A stretch of 64,000 bases of DNA from Bradyrhizobium erythrophlei (lineage in GTDB: Bacteria; Pseudomonadota; Alphaproteobacteria; Rhizobiales; Xanthobacteraceae): the NCBI RefSeq assembly GCF_900129505.1, contig NZ_LT670818.1, positions 3,505,001 through 3,569,000 of the forward strand. Direction: 5' to 3'. Positions 24,873 to 33,929 of the stretch are shown here, piece by piece. The notes beneath the pieces were generated by a model. It ran no database searches, was not told the DNA's origin, and saw only the letters and a list, made by a program, of their open reading frames with translations. Numbering within the stretch: position 1 is the stretch's first letter; each line of letters opens with the position of its first letter. The translations under genes and the position numbers were made by a program.

Positions 24873-25946
24873 TCACGGCGTGATCGCGACCTTGAACACT
24901 CCATCACGTTGGTTCGCGAAGAGTTCATAAGCGGCTTCGATCTCATCCAGCTTAAACCGGTGCGTCACCATCGCGCTCAGGTCGACGCGTCCTGATTCGA
25001 TCACCGCCATCAGTCGTCGCATGCGCTCCTTGCCGCCCGGGCAGAGCGTTGTCACGATCGTATGGTCGCCGAGTCCCGTCGCGAAGGCGTCGACCGGGAT
25101 CCTTAGATCGGCCGAATAGACGCCAAGGCTCGACAAGGTCCCGCCCGGTCGCAACACCCGCAGGCAGGATTCAAACGTCGACTGGGTGCCCAGCGACTCG
25201 ATGGCCACATCGACCCCGCGTCCGTCGGTGAGACGCATGATCTCTGCGACCGGATTTGCTTTGCTGAAGTCCACAACGTGGTCGGCACCGAGACGACGCG
25301 CCATCTCCAGACGCTCGGGCAGCCGGTCGACGGCGATGATCGTCGACGCGCCGAGGAGTTTCGCGCCAGCGGTGGCGCAAAGACCGATCGGACCCTGCGC
25401 GAACACCGCCACCATGTCGCCGATCCTGATCCTGCCGCTTTCGGCGCCGCTGAAACCGGTCGACATGATGTCGGGACACATGAGGACCTGCTCGTCGGTG
25501 AGTCCGTCAGCAACAGGCGCGAGATTGCCTATCGCGTCAGGCACGAGGACATATTCGGCCTGGCAGCCGTCGATCGTGTTGCCGAAGCGCCATCCGCCGG
25601 CAGCCTTCCATCCGTGTTTGGCATCGGGACCATCCTGGGAGCAGCGGCCACACTGGCACGCGTTGCTGTAGCCGCTCGGCGTGATGGCGCCAGCGATGAC
25701 TCGCTGCCCCTCGCGGAATCCTCTGACCTCCGAACCGAGCTTCTCGATCACTCCAACAGGCTCGTGGCCGATCGTCAGACCTTTCGCGACCGGATACTCC
25801 CCTTTAAGGATATGGACGTCCGTTCCGCAGATGGTTGTGGTCGTAATCCGCACCAATGCGTCGAGCGGACCAACATCCGGCATGGACTTCTCTTCGAGCA
25901 CGATCCGGCCCGGCTCGACAAAGACGGCAGCTTTCATTTTTGACAT
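24873..25946 (-). CDS. zinc-dependent alcohol dehydrogenase
   Basis: A 357-residue medium-chain dehydrogenase. Catalytic zinc ligands are C40 (TICGTD), H61 and E62 (GHEPVG), and a further residue near D150 region (CPDIMSTGF). The Rossmann loop reads VFAQGPIGLCATAGAKLLG. Only three cysteines (CQCGRC) remain in the usual structural-zinc loop, as in secondary alcohol dehydrogenases of the TBADH group. It probably oxidises secondary alcohols or related diols with NAD(P). No operon partner is close. Confidence 0.9.
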   Translation of the reverse strand: MSKMKAAVFVEPGRIVLEEKSMPDVGPLDALVRITTTTICGTDVHILKGEYPVAKGLTIGHEPVGVIEKLGSEVRGFREGQRVIAGAITPSGYSNACQCGRCSQDGPDAKHGWKAAGGWRFGNTIDGCQAEYVLVPDAIGNLAPVADGLTDEQVLMCPDIMSTGFSGAESGRIRIGDMVAVFAQGPIGLCATAGAKLLGASTIIAVDRLPERLEMARRLGADHVVDFSKANPVAEIMRLTDGRGVDVAIESLGTQSTFESCLRVLRPGGTLSSLGVYSADLRIPVDAFATGLGDHTIVTTLCPGGKERMRRLMAVIESGRVDLSAMVTHRFKLDEIEAAYELFANQRDGVFKVAITP

Positions 25947-26216
25947 CTGATTTTCCCTGTTCTTGCAGTTCCGATAAAGTCAACCCGATCAAGCCATCGC
26001 TCTGGTCTGACAAGGCGCGATGCTGACGGAGCCGAGCGTTAAGTCACGGGTAATCGCACGCTTGCTTCCCGTCTGCCGCATCCCGCGTTTCGACGTCCTT
26101 CGGTCAACCAGTTCAATTTCCTTGCAGACGGTACTGCTCCCATTGTTGTTGCGACGAATTGAAGGTCACACACCATCGATTGACTTTGCCGGGGCATGGC
26201 ATCGCGGAAACGTCCG

Positions 26217-27329
26217 TTATCGCAAGAACTCCCTGAATCGTTGCAAAGAGAAGAAGAACAGGATCGCTCCGATTACCAGCAGCGCGGCGAGCTGCGGCCA
26301 GACCACATCAAGCCCAGCACCGCGGAACAGCACTGCTTGTGCGAGAATGACGAAGTGGGTGTTAGGCGCGGCGAGCATGATATTTTGGATAATCTCGGGC
26401 ATGCTCTCCCGCGGCGTCGTGGCTCCCGACAACATTTGTAGCGGCATCAGCACGAGCATCATCAAGAGACCAAATTGCGGCATGGTTCCGCCGACCGTCG
26501 CCAGAAAGATGCCCATGCTGGTCATGGCGAAGAGGTAGAGCGCCGTACCGAACAGGAACAGCGCGATGGAGCCTCCGATCGGGACCGACAGCAATCCCTG
26601 CACGACGAACACGAGCGATACGCTGGAGGCCACAAGAACGACAAGACCCATCGACCAGATCTTGCTCGCCATGATCTCGAACGGCGTCACCGGCATGACG
26701 AGCAGATGCTCGATAGTGCCGTGCTCGCGTTCTCGAATGAGCGCGGCTCCGGTCAGGATGATCGACAGCATCGTGATGGAGGAGATGACGTTATTGATTG
26801 CGCCGAACCAGCCCTTGTTGAGCTCGGGGTTGAAGCGTGCCCGGAGCGCCAGTTCGATAGGGAGAGGGGCGGCCGAGCGATAGCGGGCCAGAAACTCGCT
26901 GACCTCATCGCTGACGATGGACTGGATATAGCCGCTCCCGGTGAAAGCCTGCGACATGCGGGTCGCGTCGACGTTGAGCTGGATGGTCGGTGATCTCTGG
27001 GCCAGCATGTCGCGCTGGAAGTTGGGCGGGATGTTGAGCGCGAAAGTATCGAGGCCCGCGTCCATCCGGTCGTCCATCTCGGCCTGCGAGATCAGCCGCG
27101 GTATGGTGAAATAGGGCGGGTTGAACGCCGTGATGATGCGCGTCGCCACCGGCGACTTGTCCTCATCGATGATCGCGAGCGCGGCCTGGTTCAAGGTCTC
27201 CGGCTGCGCCTTCGATGCGGTATAAATGGAGACCGTGAAGGCATAGACGATCAGTATCAGCATCATGGGATTGCGCAAAAGCCCCCACAGTTCCTTGATG
27301 CCGAGCTCAATGATGTTGCCGGTGCGCAT
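26217..27329 (-). CDS. yhhJ: ABC-2 type permease, YhhJ-like
   Basis: A 370-residue ABC-2 permease. One helix lies near residues 18-36, followed by a large extracytoplasmic domain (to about residue 170), then five helices from ITMLSIILTGAALI onwards. The IREREHGTIEHLLVMPVTPFEI stretch is typical of this family. The gene follows rbbA with two bases between and completes the three-gene set HlyD-type protein, RbbA, YhhJ seen in enteric bacteria as yhiI-rbbA-yhhJ. Confidence 0.88.
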   Translation of the reverse strand: MRTGNIIELGIKELWGLLRNPMMLILIVYAFTVSIYTASKAQPETLNQAALAIIDEDKSPVATRIITAFNPPYFTIPRLISQAEMDDRMDAGLDTFALNIPPNFQRDMLAQRSPTIQLNVDATRMSQAFTGSGYIQSIVSDEVSEFLARYRSAAPLPIELALRARFNPELNKGWFGAINNVISSITMLSIILTGAALIREREHGTIEHLLVMPVTPFEIMASKIWSMGLVVLVASSVSLVFVVQGLLSVPIGGSIALFLFGTALYLFAMTSMGIFLATVGGTMPQFGLLMMLVLMPLQMLSGATTPRESMPEIIQNIMLAAPNTHFVILAQAVLFRGAGLDVVWPQLAALLVIGAILFFFSLQRFREFLR

Positions 27330-27331
27330 AG

Positions 27332-30118
27332 CTAGCTCGCTTGTTTCTTGAGAAGCGCCGCGGCAAGAGCGAGCAATATCGGGATGGTCACGAGCAGCGC
27401 TATGAACGGGCCGGACAGATCGGCGAGGTCAAGCCCTTTCGAAAAAGTGCCGCGCGTGATCGTGACAAAATATGCGGTTGGGTAGATCCGTCCGATGACC
27501 GCGCCGGCTCCCTGAAGCGACGAGACCGGATCGATCAAGCCGGAATACTGGGTGGCCGGGATCATGGTGAGCAGCGCGGTCGCGAAGATCGCGGCGATCT
27601 GGCTGTTCATAAACGCCGATATCAGGAGTCCCATCGCGGTCGTAATGATGACGTAGAGAAATGCTCCGGCCGTGAACGCCGGGAAGCTGCCGGTGAATGG
27701 AACGCGGAAGACGAACACGGCGAAGGCGGTCAACAGGAAGAAATTGAGCATGGCGAGCGCGACATACGGAAGCTGCTTGCCGACGAGAAACTCCAACCGC
27801 GTCACCGGTGTCACATAGAAATTGATGATCGATCCCAGCTCCTTCTCGCGCACGACGCTCAGCGCCGCCAATATCGCCGGTATGATCAAAAGGAGAATCG
27901 GGATCACGGCGGGAGCCATGGCCACGATGCTCTTGATGTCCGGGTTGTAGCGGTAACGGATCGCAAGCTGGAAATCCCCGGCGGTCGCGGCATTGCCGTA
28001 GAGCTGCTGTGCCCTCTGTGTCAGCCATTGCGAGTGCATCGCCTGCACATAACCCTTCACGGTCTCCGCCCGCGAGGGCATGGCTCCGTCGATCCACGCG
28101 CCAATCTGAACGTTACGGCCGTGTGCCACATCGCGCCCGAACCCCGGCGGAATCTCGATCGCAAGGCTCAATTCACCACTGCGCATGCGGCGATCGAGAT
28201 CGTCGTAGTCGGTAATAGGGGGCATTTCGGTGAAATAGCGCGATCCGGAGATTTGCAGGATATAATCGCGGCTGATCGTCGTCTCGTCGCGGTCCATGAC
28301 TGCGAACGCAAGATTTTCGACGTCCATGTTGATGCCGTAGCCCATGACGAACATCAGAATGACGCTCCCGAGAATGGCGAGCGTGGCACGGATCGGGTCG
28401 CGTCGCAGCTCGAGCGCCTCTCGCTCGGTATAGGCGAACACGCGCCGCAGATCGAAGAAGCGCATGAGCCGGCGGTGCGCGGCGCCGGGTTGGTCGGCCC
28501 GCGCAGCTTCGATTGTCGCCGCCGGTGCGGCGCTCTGCGGCTTAACATCTGTCGTGCCGATCGCATCCTGCAAATAGGCGACGAAAGCTTCTTCGAGGCT
28601 GCCGCCGCCGCGCTGATTGGCAAGTCTTTCCGGCGTGTCGCTGACGAGCACCTTGCCGGCATGCATGAGCGAGATACGATCGCAGCGTTCCGCTTCGTTC
28701 ATGAAATGGGTCGATACGAAAATCGTGACGTTGTCTTGACGGGAGAGGTCGGACAGGCTCTGCCAAAAGCCGTCGCGTGCCACCGGATCGACGCCGGACG
28801 TCGGCTCGTCCAGAATCAGGATGTCGGGTCCATGGATCAGTGCCACGGCGAGCGACAGGCGCTGGCGGACGCCGAGTGGCAGCGCATCGGGCAACATATG
28901 CATGACGCCGGCGAGATCGAATCGCCGCGCCATCTCCTGGACGCGATTGGCGATGGTTTCGGGGGCCATCCGAAACAGGCGCGCGTGCAGCTCGAGGTTC
29001 TGCCGGATTGTCAACTCGGAATAGAGCGAGAAGGCCTGCGACATGTAGCCGACGCGGCGCCGCACATCCATGTCGTTGGGATCGACCTCGTGGCCGAACA
29101 ACCTGGCTGTGCCTTCGCTCGCCGGCAGCAGTCCGGTCAGCACCTTCATGGTGGTCGTCTTGCCGCAGCCGTTCGATCCGAGAAAGCCGAAGATCTCGCC
29201 GCGGGCAATGCGGAAGCTGACATTGTCGACCGCGGTGAAATCGCCGAACCTCACGGTGAGCTGCTCGGCCTCGATCGCGATGTCGTCGGCGCTTTCGCTT
29301 CGGCGGGGAGGGATCACCACGTCCCTGTGGTCCCGGCGCTGCTCTTCCGGGAGCAACGCGATGAAGGCCGTATCGAGATTGGCCGCGCCTGTCTGCCGCA
29401 GCAGGTCCGCGGGCGACCCCGTCGCGAGTACCCGCCCTTCATCCATCGCAATCAGCCAGTCAAAGCGCGCCGCCTCCTCCATGTAGGCGGTAGCGACGAT
29501 AACGCTCATGCTGGGACGGCCTTTTCGGATTTCGTCGATCAGCTCCCAGAACTGGCGGCGCGAGAGCGGATCGACGCCGGTGGTCGGCTCGTCGAGGATC
29601 AGGAGGTCGGGTTCATGGATCAGCGCGCAGCAAAGGCCGAGCTTCTGCTTCATGCCACCCGAGAGCTTGCCCGCGGGCCGATCCGCGAAGGGGGCGAGGC
29701 GGGTGTCGGTCAAAAGCTGCCTGATCCTGTGTTCGCGCTCGCCTTTGTCGTGTCCAAAAAGGCGGCCGAAGAAATCGGCATTCTCGAAGACCGACAGCGT
29801 CGGATAGAGGTTCTTGCCGAGACCTTGCGGCATGTAGGCGATCTGCGGACAGCTCAGCCGGCGATGTGCAGCATCGGCCATATCGCCGCCGAGCACGTGG
29901 ACCCGTCCCTCCTGAATGGCGCGAGCGCCGGCGACGAGCGAGAGCAGGCTCGACTTGCCGACGCCATCCGGTCCGATCAGCCCGACCATGCGCCCGCTGG
30001 GTAAGTCGAGCGTGATGGCTTCGAGCGCGCGCGTCTTGCCGTAAGACAGCCCGACCGCTTCCAGCCGCACCACGGGCGCCAGAGAGTGGGAGCCGTCTCC
30101 GGTCGACGCGTCGTTCAT
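27332..30118 (-). CDS. rbbA: ribosome-associated ATPase/ABC transporter RbbA
   Basis: A 928-residue protein with two ABC ATPase domains and a C-terminal ABC-2 permease. The first P-loop is GPDGVGKSS at 49-57 with signature LSGGMKQK; the second is GSNGCGKTT near residue 322 with a degenerate signature ([15 protein letters not shown]). The membrane part starts near residue 575 and again holds a large outer domain. In E. coli RbbA was described as a ribosome-bound ATPase affecting elongation, while its architecture is that of an exporter. Start ATG at 30118 overlaps the stop of the HlyD-like gene by four bases (ATGA). Confidence 0.93.
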   Translation of the reverse strand: MNDASTGDGSHSLAPVVRLEAVGLSYGKTRALEAITLDLPSGRMVGLIGPDGVGKSSLLSLVAGARAIQEGRVHVLGGDMADAAHRRLSCPQIAYMPQGLGKNLYPTLSVFENADFFGRLFGHDKGEREHRIRQLLTDTRLAPFADRPAGKLSGGMKQKLGLCCALIHEPDLLILDEPTTGVDPLSRRQFWELIDEIRKGRPSMSVIVATAYMEEAARFDWLIAMDEGRVLATGSPADLLRQTGAANLDTAFIALLPEEQRRDHRDVVIPPRRSESADDIAIEAEQLTVRFGDFTAVDNVSFRIARGEIFGFLGSNGCGKTTTMKVLTGLLPASEGTARLFGHEVDPNDMDVRRRVGYMSQAFSLYSELTIRQNLELHARLFRMAPETIANRVQEMARRFDLAGVMHMLPDALPLGVRQRLSLAVALIHGPDILILDEPTSGVDPVARDGFWQSLSDLSRQDNVTIFVSTHFMNEAERCDRISLMHAGKVLVSDTPERLANQRGGGSLEEAFVAYLQDAIGTTDVKPQSAAPAATIEAARADQPGAAHRRLMRFFDLRRVFAYTEREALELRRDPIRATLAILGSVILMFVMGYGINMDVENLAFAVMDRDETTISRDYILQISGSRYFTEMPPITDYDDLDRRMRSGELSLAIEIPPGFGRDVAHGRNVQIGAWIDGAMPSRAETVKGYVQAMHSQWLTQRAQQLYGNAATAGDFQLAIRYRYNPDIKSIVAMAPAVIPILLLIIPAILAALSVVREKELGSIINFYVTPVTRLEFLVGKQLPYVALAMLNFFLLTAFAVFVFRVPFTGSFPAFTAGAFLYVIITTAMGLLISAFMNSQIAAIFATALLTMIPATQYSGLIDPVSSLQGAGAVIGRIYPTAYFVTITRGTFSKGLDLADLSGPFIALLVTIPILLALAAALLKKQAS

Positions 30119-31185
30119 TGGACCATCTTTTCGTTAAGCTGCGCCGGCCATTCCACGTTCGGGTCGAGCCGGACAAACGCCCTGCCGGGAAGCCCGGTCT
30201 TGACCTGTTCGATGTATCGCCGCAGCAGCTCCGGCGAGATATGCGCCCTGATGCGGAACATGAGCTTCTGACGCTCCTCCTCCGTCTCCACCGTCTTGGG
30301 CGTGAACTGCGCGACGTTTGCGACGAAACTGGCCGTGGCGGGAATGACATATTGGGGCGCGGCATCCAGCACGATGCGGACATCCGCGCCGATCGCGACA
30401 CGCCCGGCCTGCGCCGTTGGAAGAAAGAAGGTCATGTAGACATCGCCGAGATCGACGAGATTGAGAACGCGTCCGCCAGCGGCCAGGACTTCCCCGGGCT
30501 GCGCCACCCGGAACTGCACGCGTCCATCACGCGGTGCCTTCAGCGTGCTGTCGTTGATGTCAGCCTTGATGCTCTCGATGGCGGCCCTTGCCGCATCGAT
30601 CGACGCTTCGGCGTCGACCACTTGCGCCCGGGTGGAAGAGATTGCAGCTTCCGACGCCGCAAGCTGAGCCTCTGCCGCCGCCACTGCAGCCTTTGCACCC
30701 TCTGCGGCCGCCCGATCATCGTCGAGCACCTGTTGTGGCACGGCGTTGGTCCTGATCAGTTGCTCGGATCGCTGCAGCTTTCGGCCCGCCGTATCCAGTT
30801 CCGCATTGCGCTGAGCGATCACCGCGGCGGCGGATTTCTTCTCGGCCTCTCGCTGGGCGACGAGGCTTTTGGCGGTATCGACGCTGATGATCGCGCGGCG
30901 CAACTGCGCTTCGGCCTGACGGAGCTGGGCTTCCAGCTGCGTCGTGTCCATGCGCGCCAGCACCTGTCCTGTGGTGACGAAATCGCCCTCCCTGACCAGG
31001 ATTTCCCGGATGCGTCCGGGGGTCTTGGTGGCAATATCGATTTCGACCGCCTCGATACGGCCGTTACCGCTGGCAATTCCCGGAGGGAGATTGTCTCTCC
31101 CGAGCTTCTGCCAGGCGTAGTAACCACCGGCCGCCAGAACCACGACGAGGAGGGCAATCAGCCAGCGTTTTCGACTGCTCCTCAT
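30115..31185 (-). CDS. yhiI: HlyD-family periplasmic adaptor, YhiI-like
   Basis: A 356-residue membrane-fusion protein. An N-terminal anchor ([17 protein letters not shown], residues 9-25) is followed by a lipoyl half-motif, a long coiled coil (about residues 85-215, rich in Ala, Gln, Glu) and the second half ([24 protein letters not shown]). It links the RbbA/YhhJ ABC transporter to an outer membrane channel. Its start lies only three bases after the stop of an RND-pump remnant, so it sits on what was once the end of another operon. Confidence 0.9.
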   Translation of the reverse strand: MRSSRKRWLIALLVVVLAAGGYYAWQKLGRDNLPPGIASGNGRIEAVEIDIATKTPGRIREILVREGDFVTTGQVLARMDTTQLEAQLRQAEAQLRRAIISVDTAKSLVAQREAEKKSAAAVIAQRNAELDTAGRKLQRSEQLIRTNAVPQQVLDDDRAAAEGAKAAVAAAEAQLAASEAAISSTRAQVVDAEASIDAARAAIESIKADINDSTLKAPRDGRVQFRVAQPGEVLAAGGRVLNLVDLGDVYMTFFLPTAQAGRVAIGADVRIVLDAAPQYVIPATASFVANVAQFTPKTVETEEERQKLMFRIRAHISPELLRRYIEQVKTGLPGRAFVRLDPNVEWPAQLNEKMVQ

Positions 31186-31188
31186 GGT

Positions 31189-31512
31189 CTAGACCGTTTC
31201 TTCGACCGGCGGCAGCCGATTGGTTGATTTGGAAGCCCCCTTCACGCGCTCGCGCAGGCGCTGGAAGGTCACGTAGAGCGTCGGCACCATGAAGACCGCG
31301 ATCGAGCTTGCGGCGAGCATGCCGGCAACCACGGCGATACCGACTGCTCTGCGGCTGAGCTCGGCAGCGCTGGTTGCGACCACGAGCGGCAACAGGCCAA
31401 GAATGAAGGCAACCGAGATCATCATGACCGCACGGAAGCGCATGTGGGCCCCCTGGATCGCCGCGTCGTTGAGCGCCACACCGGCCTCACGTCGCTCCTT
31501 CGCGAATTCGTT
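31189..31512 (-). pseudogene. RND efflux pump, C-terminal remnant
   Basis: About 105 residues match the last part of HAE1-type RND pumps: NEFAKERREAGVALNDAAI, then HMRFRAVMMISVAFILGLLPL, then GIAVVAGMLAASSIAVFMVPTLYV. A full pump has more than 1000 residues, so over 90 percent is missing. The match starts right at the stop codon of the HdeD gene (31511), which marks a deletion joint. An ATG further up in the frame (31542) is inside HdeD and not a real start. Confidence 0.85.
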
Positions 31513-32068
31513 ACGCAGTCCTCCGGACGGACTGAAGCGCATAGAGCAGCCACGCCAGGCCGTGCGAGATCAGGTCGACGCCAAGCAGGAATCCAAGGGC
31601 CCAGACGCTGATGGTCGGGAAACCGAACAGGATCAGAACACCGGCGAGTAATCCGAAGACGCCGGAGATCAGCATCATCCAGCCGTTCTGTCGCCAATAG
31701 GCGAAACCCAGCACGCACCGAATGGCGCCCGACGCGAGCAGCACGGCGCCGAGGAAATAGGTCAGGATCAGGGCGCCGGACGCCGGCTGCGTGAGCAGCA
31801 CGAGCCCGAAAGCGAAATAGAGCGCGCCGAGGATGATCTGCCATGTGAAGCCGCCCCATCCCTTCGTCCAGAACGCATGCATGACCTCGAACGCGCCGGC
31901 CGCGATTGCGGTCAGCCCGATCAGCTTGACGCTGATGATGGTCGCGAACGCGACGTCGCTGAGAGCGAAGATTCCGGCGGCGATCATCACGATGCCAAGT
32001 AGCGCGCAGACCCAGAGTGGAGGCGGACCCAGAGCCTGGATGCCGGACTGGCGGTCATAGACTGTCAT
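31511..32068 (-). CDS. HdeD family acid-resistance membrane protein
   Basis: A 185-residue protein with six membrane helices in three pairs (near residues 18-38, 44-64, 74-92, 97-116, 130-150, 153-175), the layout of HdeD. E. coli HdeD aids acid resistance at high cell density. AGGAG precedes the ATG at 32068. It is divergent from the baeRF gene, and its C-terminus abuts the RND remnant. Confidence 0.9.
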   Translation of the reverse strand: MTVYDRQSGIQALGPPPLWVCALLGIVMIAAGIFALSDVAFATIISVKLIGLTAIAAGAFEVMHAFWTKGWGGFTWQIILGALYFAFGLVLLTQPASGALILTYFLGAVLLASGAIRCVLGFAYWRQNGWMMLISGVFGLLAGVLILFGFPTISVWALGFLLGVDLISHGLAWLLYALQSVRRTA

Positions 32069-32161
32069 GCCATGCTCCTGATCTCTGTGATGATCGGCAC
32101 GGTCGGAATGGTATCTTCCAACCCGCAACGCCGACATCCGACGAAACCCTGAGCCGCGGGG

Positions 32162-32175
32162 TGGGAATATTCCCA
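32162..32175. promoter_or_regulatory. 14-base perfect palindrome between hdeD-type and baeRF genes
   Basis: TGGGAATATTCCCA is perfectly symmetric and lies about 94 bases before the HdeD start and 267 before the baeRF start. The flanks GGTGGGA and TCCCACC extend an imperfect symmetry. It could be the operator for one or both genes; the regulator is not known. Confidence 0.4.
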
Positions 32176-32441
32176 TGCATCCCACCGGAGTTGCGTCGAT
32201 CCCGGGTGAGATCGCCACCGCGAGTTATCGCCTGCCTCGCGGACCCAGCGTCAGGCCGATCCAAGCACCAGTCCCACGCGTAGCGTGCTGAAACACGGGA
32301 GCCTGCGGGTTCCAATGCCAATCAGAAGCTGCTGGATATCTTCCGATGCAGGGCCGCTCTGACGTGGTTCGCAAATTATGGGGGTAGCGAGTGCCGCAAG
32401 CTGCTATGGTTCGGATATCTCAGGCGAGATGGAGATTTGTC

Positions 32442-33563
32442 ATGCTCTATGTCGACATTCCGACTACCGCCGATCTGAAATCACTGATCTCCCACCGCGA
32501 CGACATCTGCCTGTCGATCTATCTGCGAACCTCGCCAGTGACGCAGGAGACCGCAGGCGATCGGATCGAGCTGAAGAATCTGGCAAAGCAGGGCATCCAT
32601 CAGCTCGAAGCGGCGGGTACCGACAAGCGCCGCGTTGCTGCATTGGCCGAACATCTGGACGACCTTATCGACGATGACGAGTTCTGGCGGTTCCAGGCGC
32701 GCAGCCTCGCTGTGCTGGCCACGCCCGACAATGTTCAGACGTTTCGTCTTCCCAACGCGCTGGAGCCCGTCGTCGAGGTGTCCGATCGCTTCTTTTTGAA
32801 ACCGCTGCTGCGGGCTGTCACGTTTCCCCACACCTGTTATGTGCTGGCGTTGTCGGAAGCGATGGTCCGTGTGATCGAGGTGTCCGCTGATTTGCCTGCG
32901 ACACTTGTCAAGGTCGAGGGCATGCCGAAGGGGGCTGCCAGCGCAGTGGGCCGTTCGACCCTGAACGATCGATCTCCGAGCGGTCGCATCCAGGGGGCCG
33001 AAGGCCAGAAGGTGAGGTTGCGCCAGTTCGCACGACAGGTGGATAGTTCACTGCGCGCACTGCTTGCCGGCATCGATATCCCGCTGGTGCTGGCCGCGCT
33101 TCAGCCTCTCGCGTCGATCTATCGATCCATAAATACCTATGCGCATCTGGCATTGACGGGGATCGACGCCAGCCCTGACGCGCTCACTGAAGCTGAACTT
33201 GCGGCGCGTGCCCGCGCAGTGCTTGATGACCTCTATCGTGACGAGATCGCGGCCTTCGCCAGCCGCTTCGAGGCCCGCGAGAACCAGGGTCGCGCGACCA
33301 CCGATATCGCCCAGGCGGCTCGCGCGGCCACCTATGGGGCCATCGAAACGTTGCTGGTCGACATTGATGAAGTCATTCCCGGAAAGGTGTCAGACGTAGA
33401 TGGCAGCGTGACGTTTGCCGACGGACCGAGCGCTGGCAGCTATGGCGTGGTCGACGAAATCGCGCGGCGGGTCATCCACGCAGGTGGCCGCGTCCTCGGT
33501 GTTCGCAAAATCGACATCCCCGAAGGTAAGTCACTCGCTGCCGTCTTGCGTTATCCGATCTAG
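32442..33563 (+). CDS. baeRF-type (bacterial archaeo-eukaryotic release factor-like) protein
   Basis: A 373-residue protein that begins MLYVDIPTTADLKSLISHRDD and LSIYLRTSP, continues through an eRF1 domain 1-like part (WRFQARSLAVLATPDNVQTFRLP), a middle domain (CYVLALSEAMVRVIEV) and ends with an L7Ae-like fold region (VDEIARRVIHAGGRVLGV). This three-domain order is that of the bacterial eRF1-like families, which are predicted to act on ribosomes, perhaps under stress. GGAG precedes the ATG at 32442. It stands alone on the plus strand, divergent from the HdeD gene. Confidence 0.75.
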   Translation: MLYVDIPTTADLKSLISHRDDICLSIYLRTSPVTQETAGDRIELKNLAKQGIHQLEAAGTDKRRVAALAEHLDDLIDDDEFWRFQARSLAVLATPDNVQTFRLPNALEPVVEVSDRFFLKPLLRAVTFPHTCYVLALSEAMVRVIEVSADLPATLVKVEGMPKGAASAVGRSTLNDRSPSGRIQGAEGQKVRLRQFARQVDSSLRALLAGIDIPLVLAALQPLASIYRSINTYAHLALTGIDASPDALTEAELAARARAVLDDLYRDEIAAFASRFEARENQGRATTDIAQAARAATYGAIETLLVDIDEVIPGKVSDVDGSVTFADGPSAGSYGVVDEIARRVIHAGGRVLGVRKIDIPEGKSLAAVLRYPI

Positions 33564-33660
33564 ACCGCGGTCATGATCCAGCTCTGCGCGACGGATACCG
33601 GTGCCAGTTCCGCTTCGTTCCGCTTTTCGGAAACGAGCAACCTGACGAACGCGAAGGTGT

Positions 33661-33895
33661 TTAAGGCAGGGCGGTTTCGATCATGACGCGGTCCCAGCTC
33701 TGTTCGTGACCGGGAAGGATCGTGCCGCTGAGCTGGATATCGAGACGCTCGCCGGTCAGCGTGTAGTTGACCGTGTGGCTGGAGAAGCTGGTTTGGCCAT
33801 GCCAAAGCTGAGCAAGTTCCTCGACATGTGCGCGTTGCCGGCGCGGTGAATTATGGCTGATTGTTCCGCCGGTGGAGCCGTAGACTTTCCGGCAG
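33661..33895 (-). pseudogene. possible gene remnant, C-terminal end of an unknown protein
   Basis: The minus strand holds an open frame ending in TAA at 33661 that reads VYGSTGGTISHNSPRR, then AHVEELAQLWHGQTSFSSHT and VNYTLTGERLDIQLSGTI and LPGHEQSWDRVMIETALP. The amphipathic and polar pattern looks like protein rather than chance, yet there is no start codon before it runs into the amidase gene. I read it as the surviving end of a small conserved protein. The family was not recognised. The remaining part of the gap (33564-33660) shows nothing. Confidence 0.35.
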
Positions 33896-33929
33896 CCCCC
33901 ATCCCGACCGACAAGCGGCCCCTGGCTGC

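Noticed and set aside
26000..26216. FixK/FNR-type box upstream of the alcohol dehydrogenase
   Set aside because: TTGATCGGGTTGAC on the minus strand has only one good half-site; the second half does not match ATCAA or GTCAA.
27341..30004. 887-codon open frame antisense to rbbA
   Set aside because: It mirrors the rbbA frame, has no recognisable domain and is rich in Arg, His and Gly from reverse-complemented codons. Long antisense frames are expected at this GC content.
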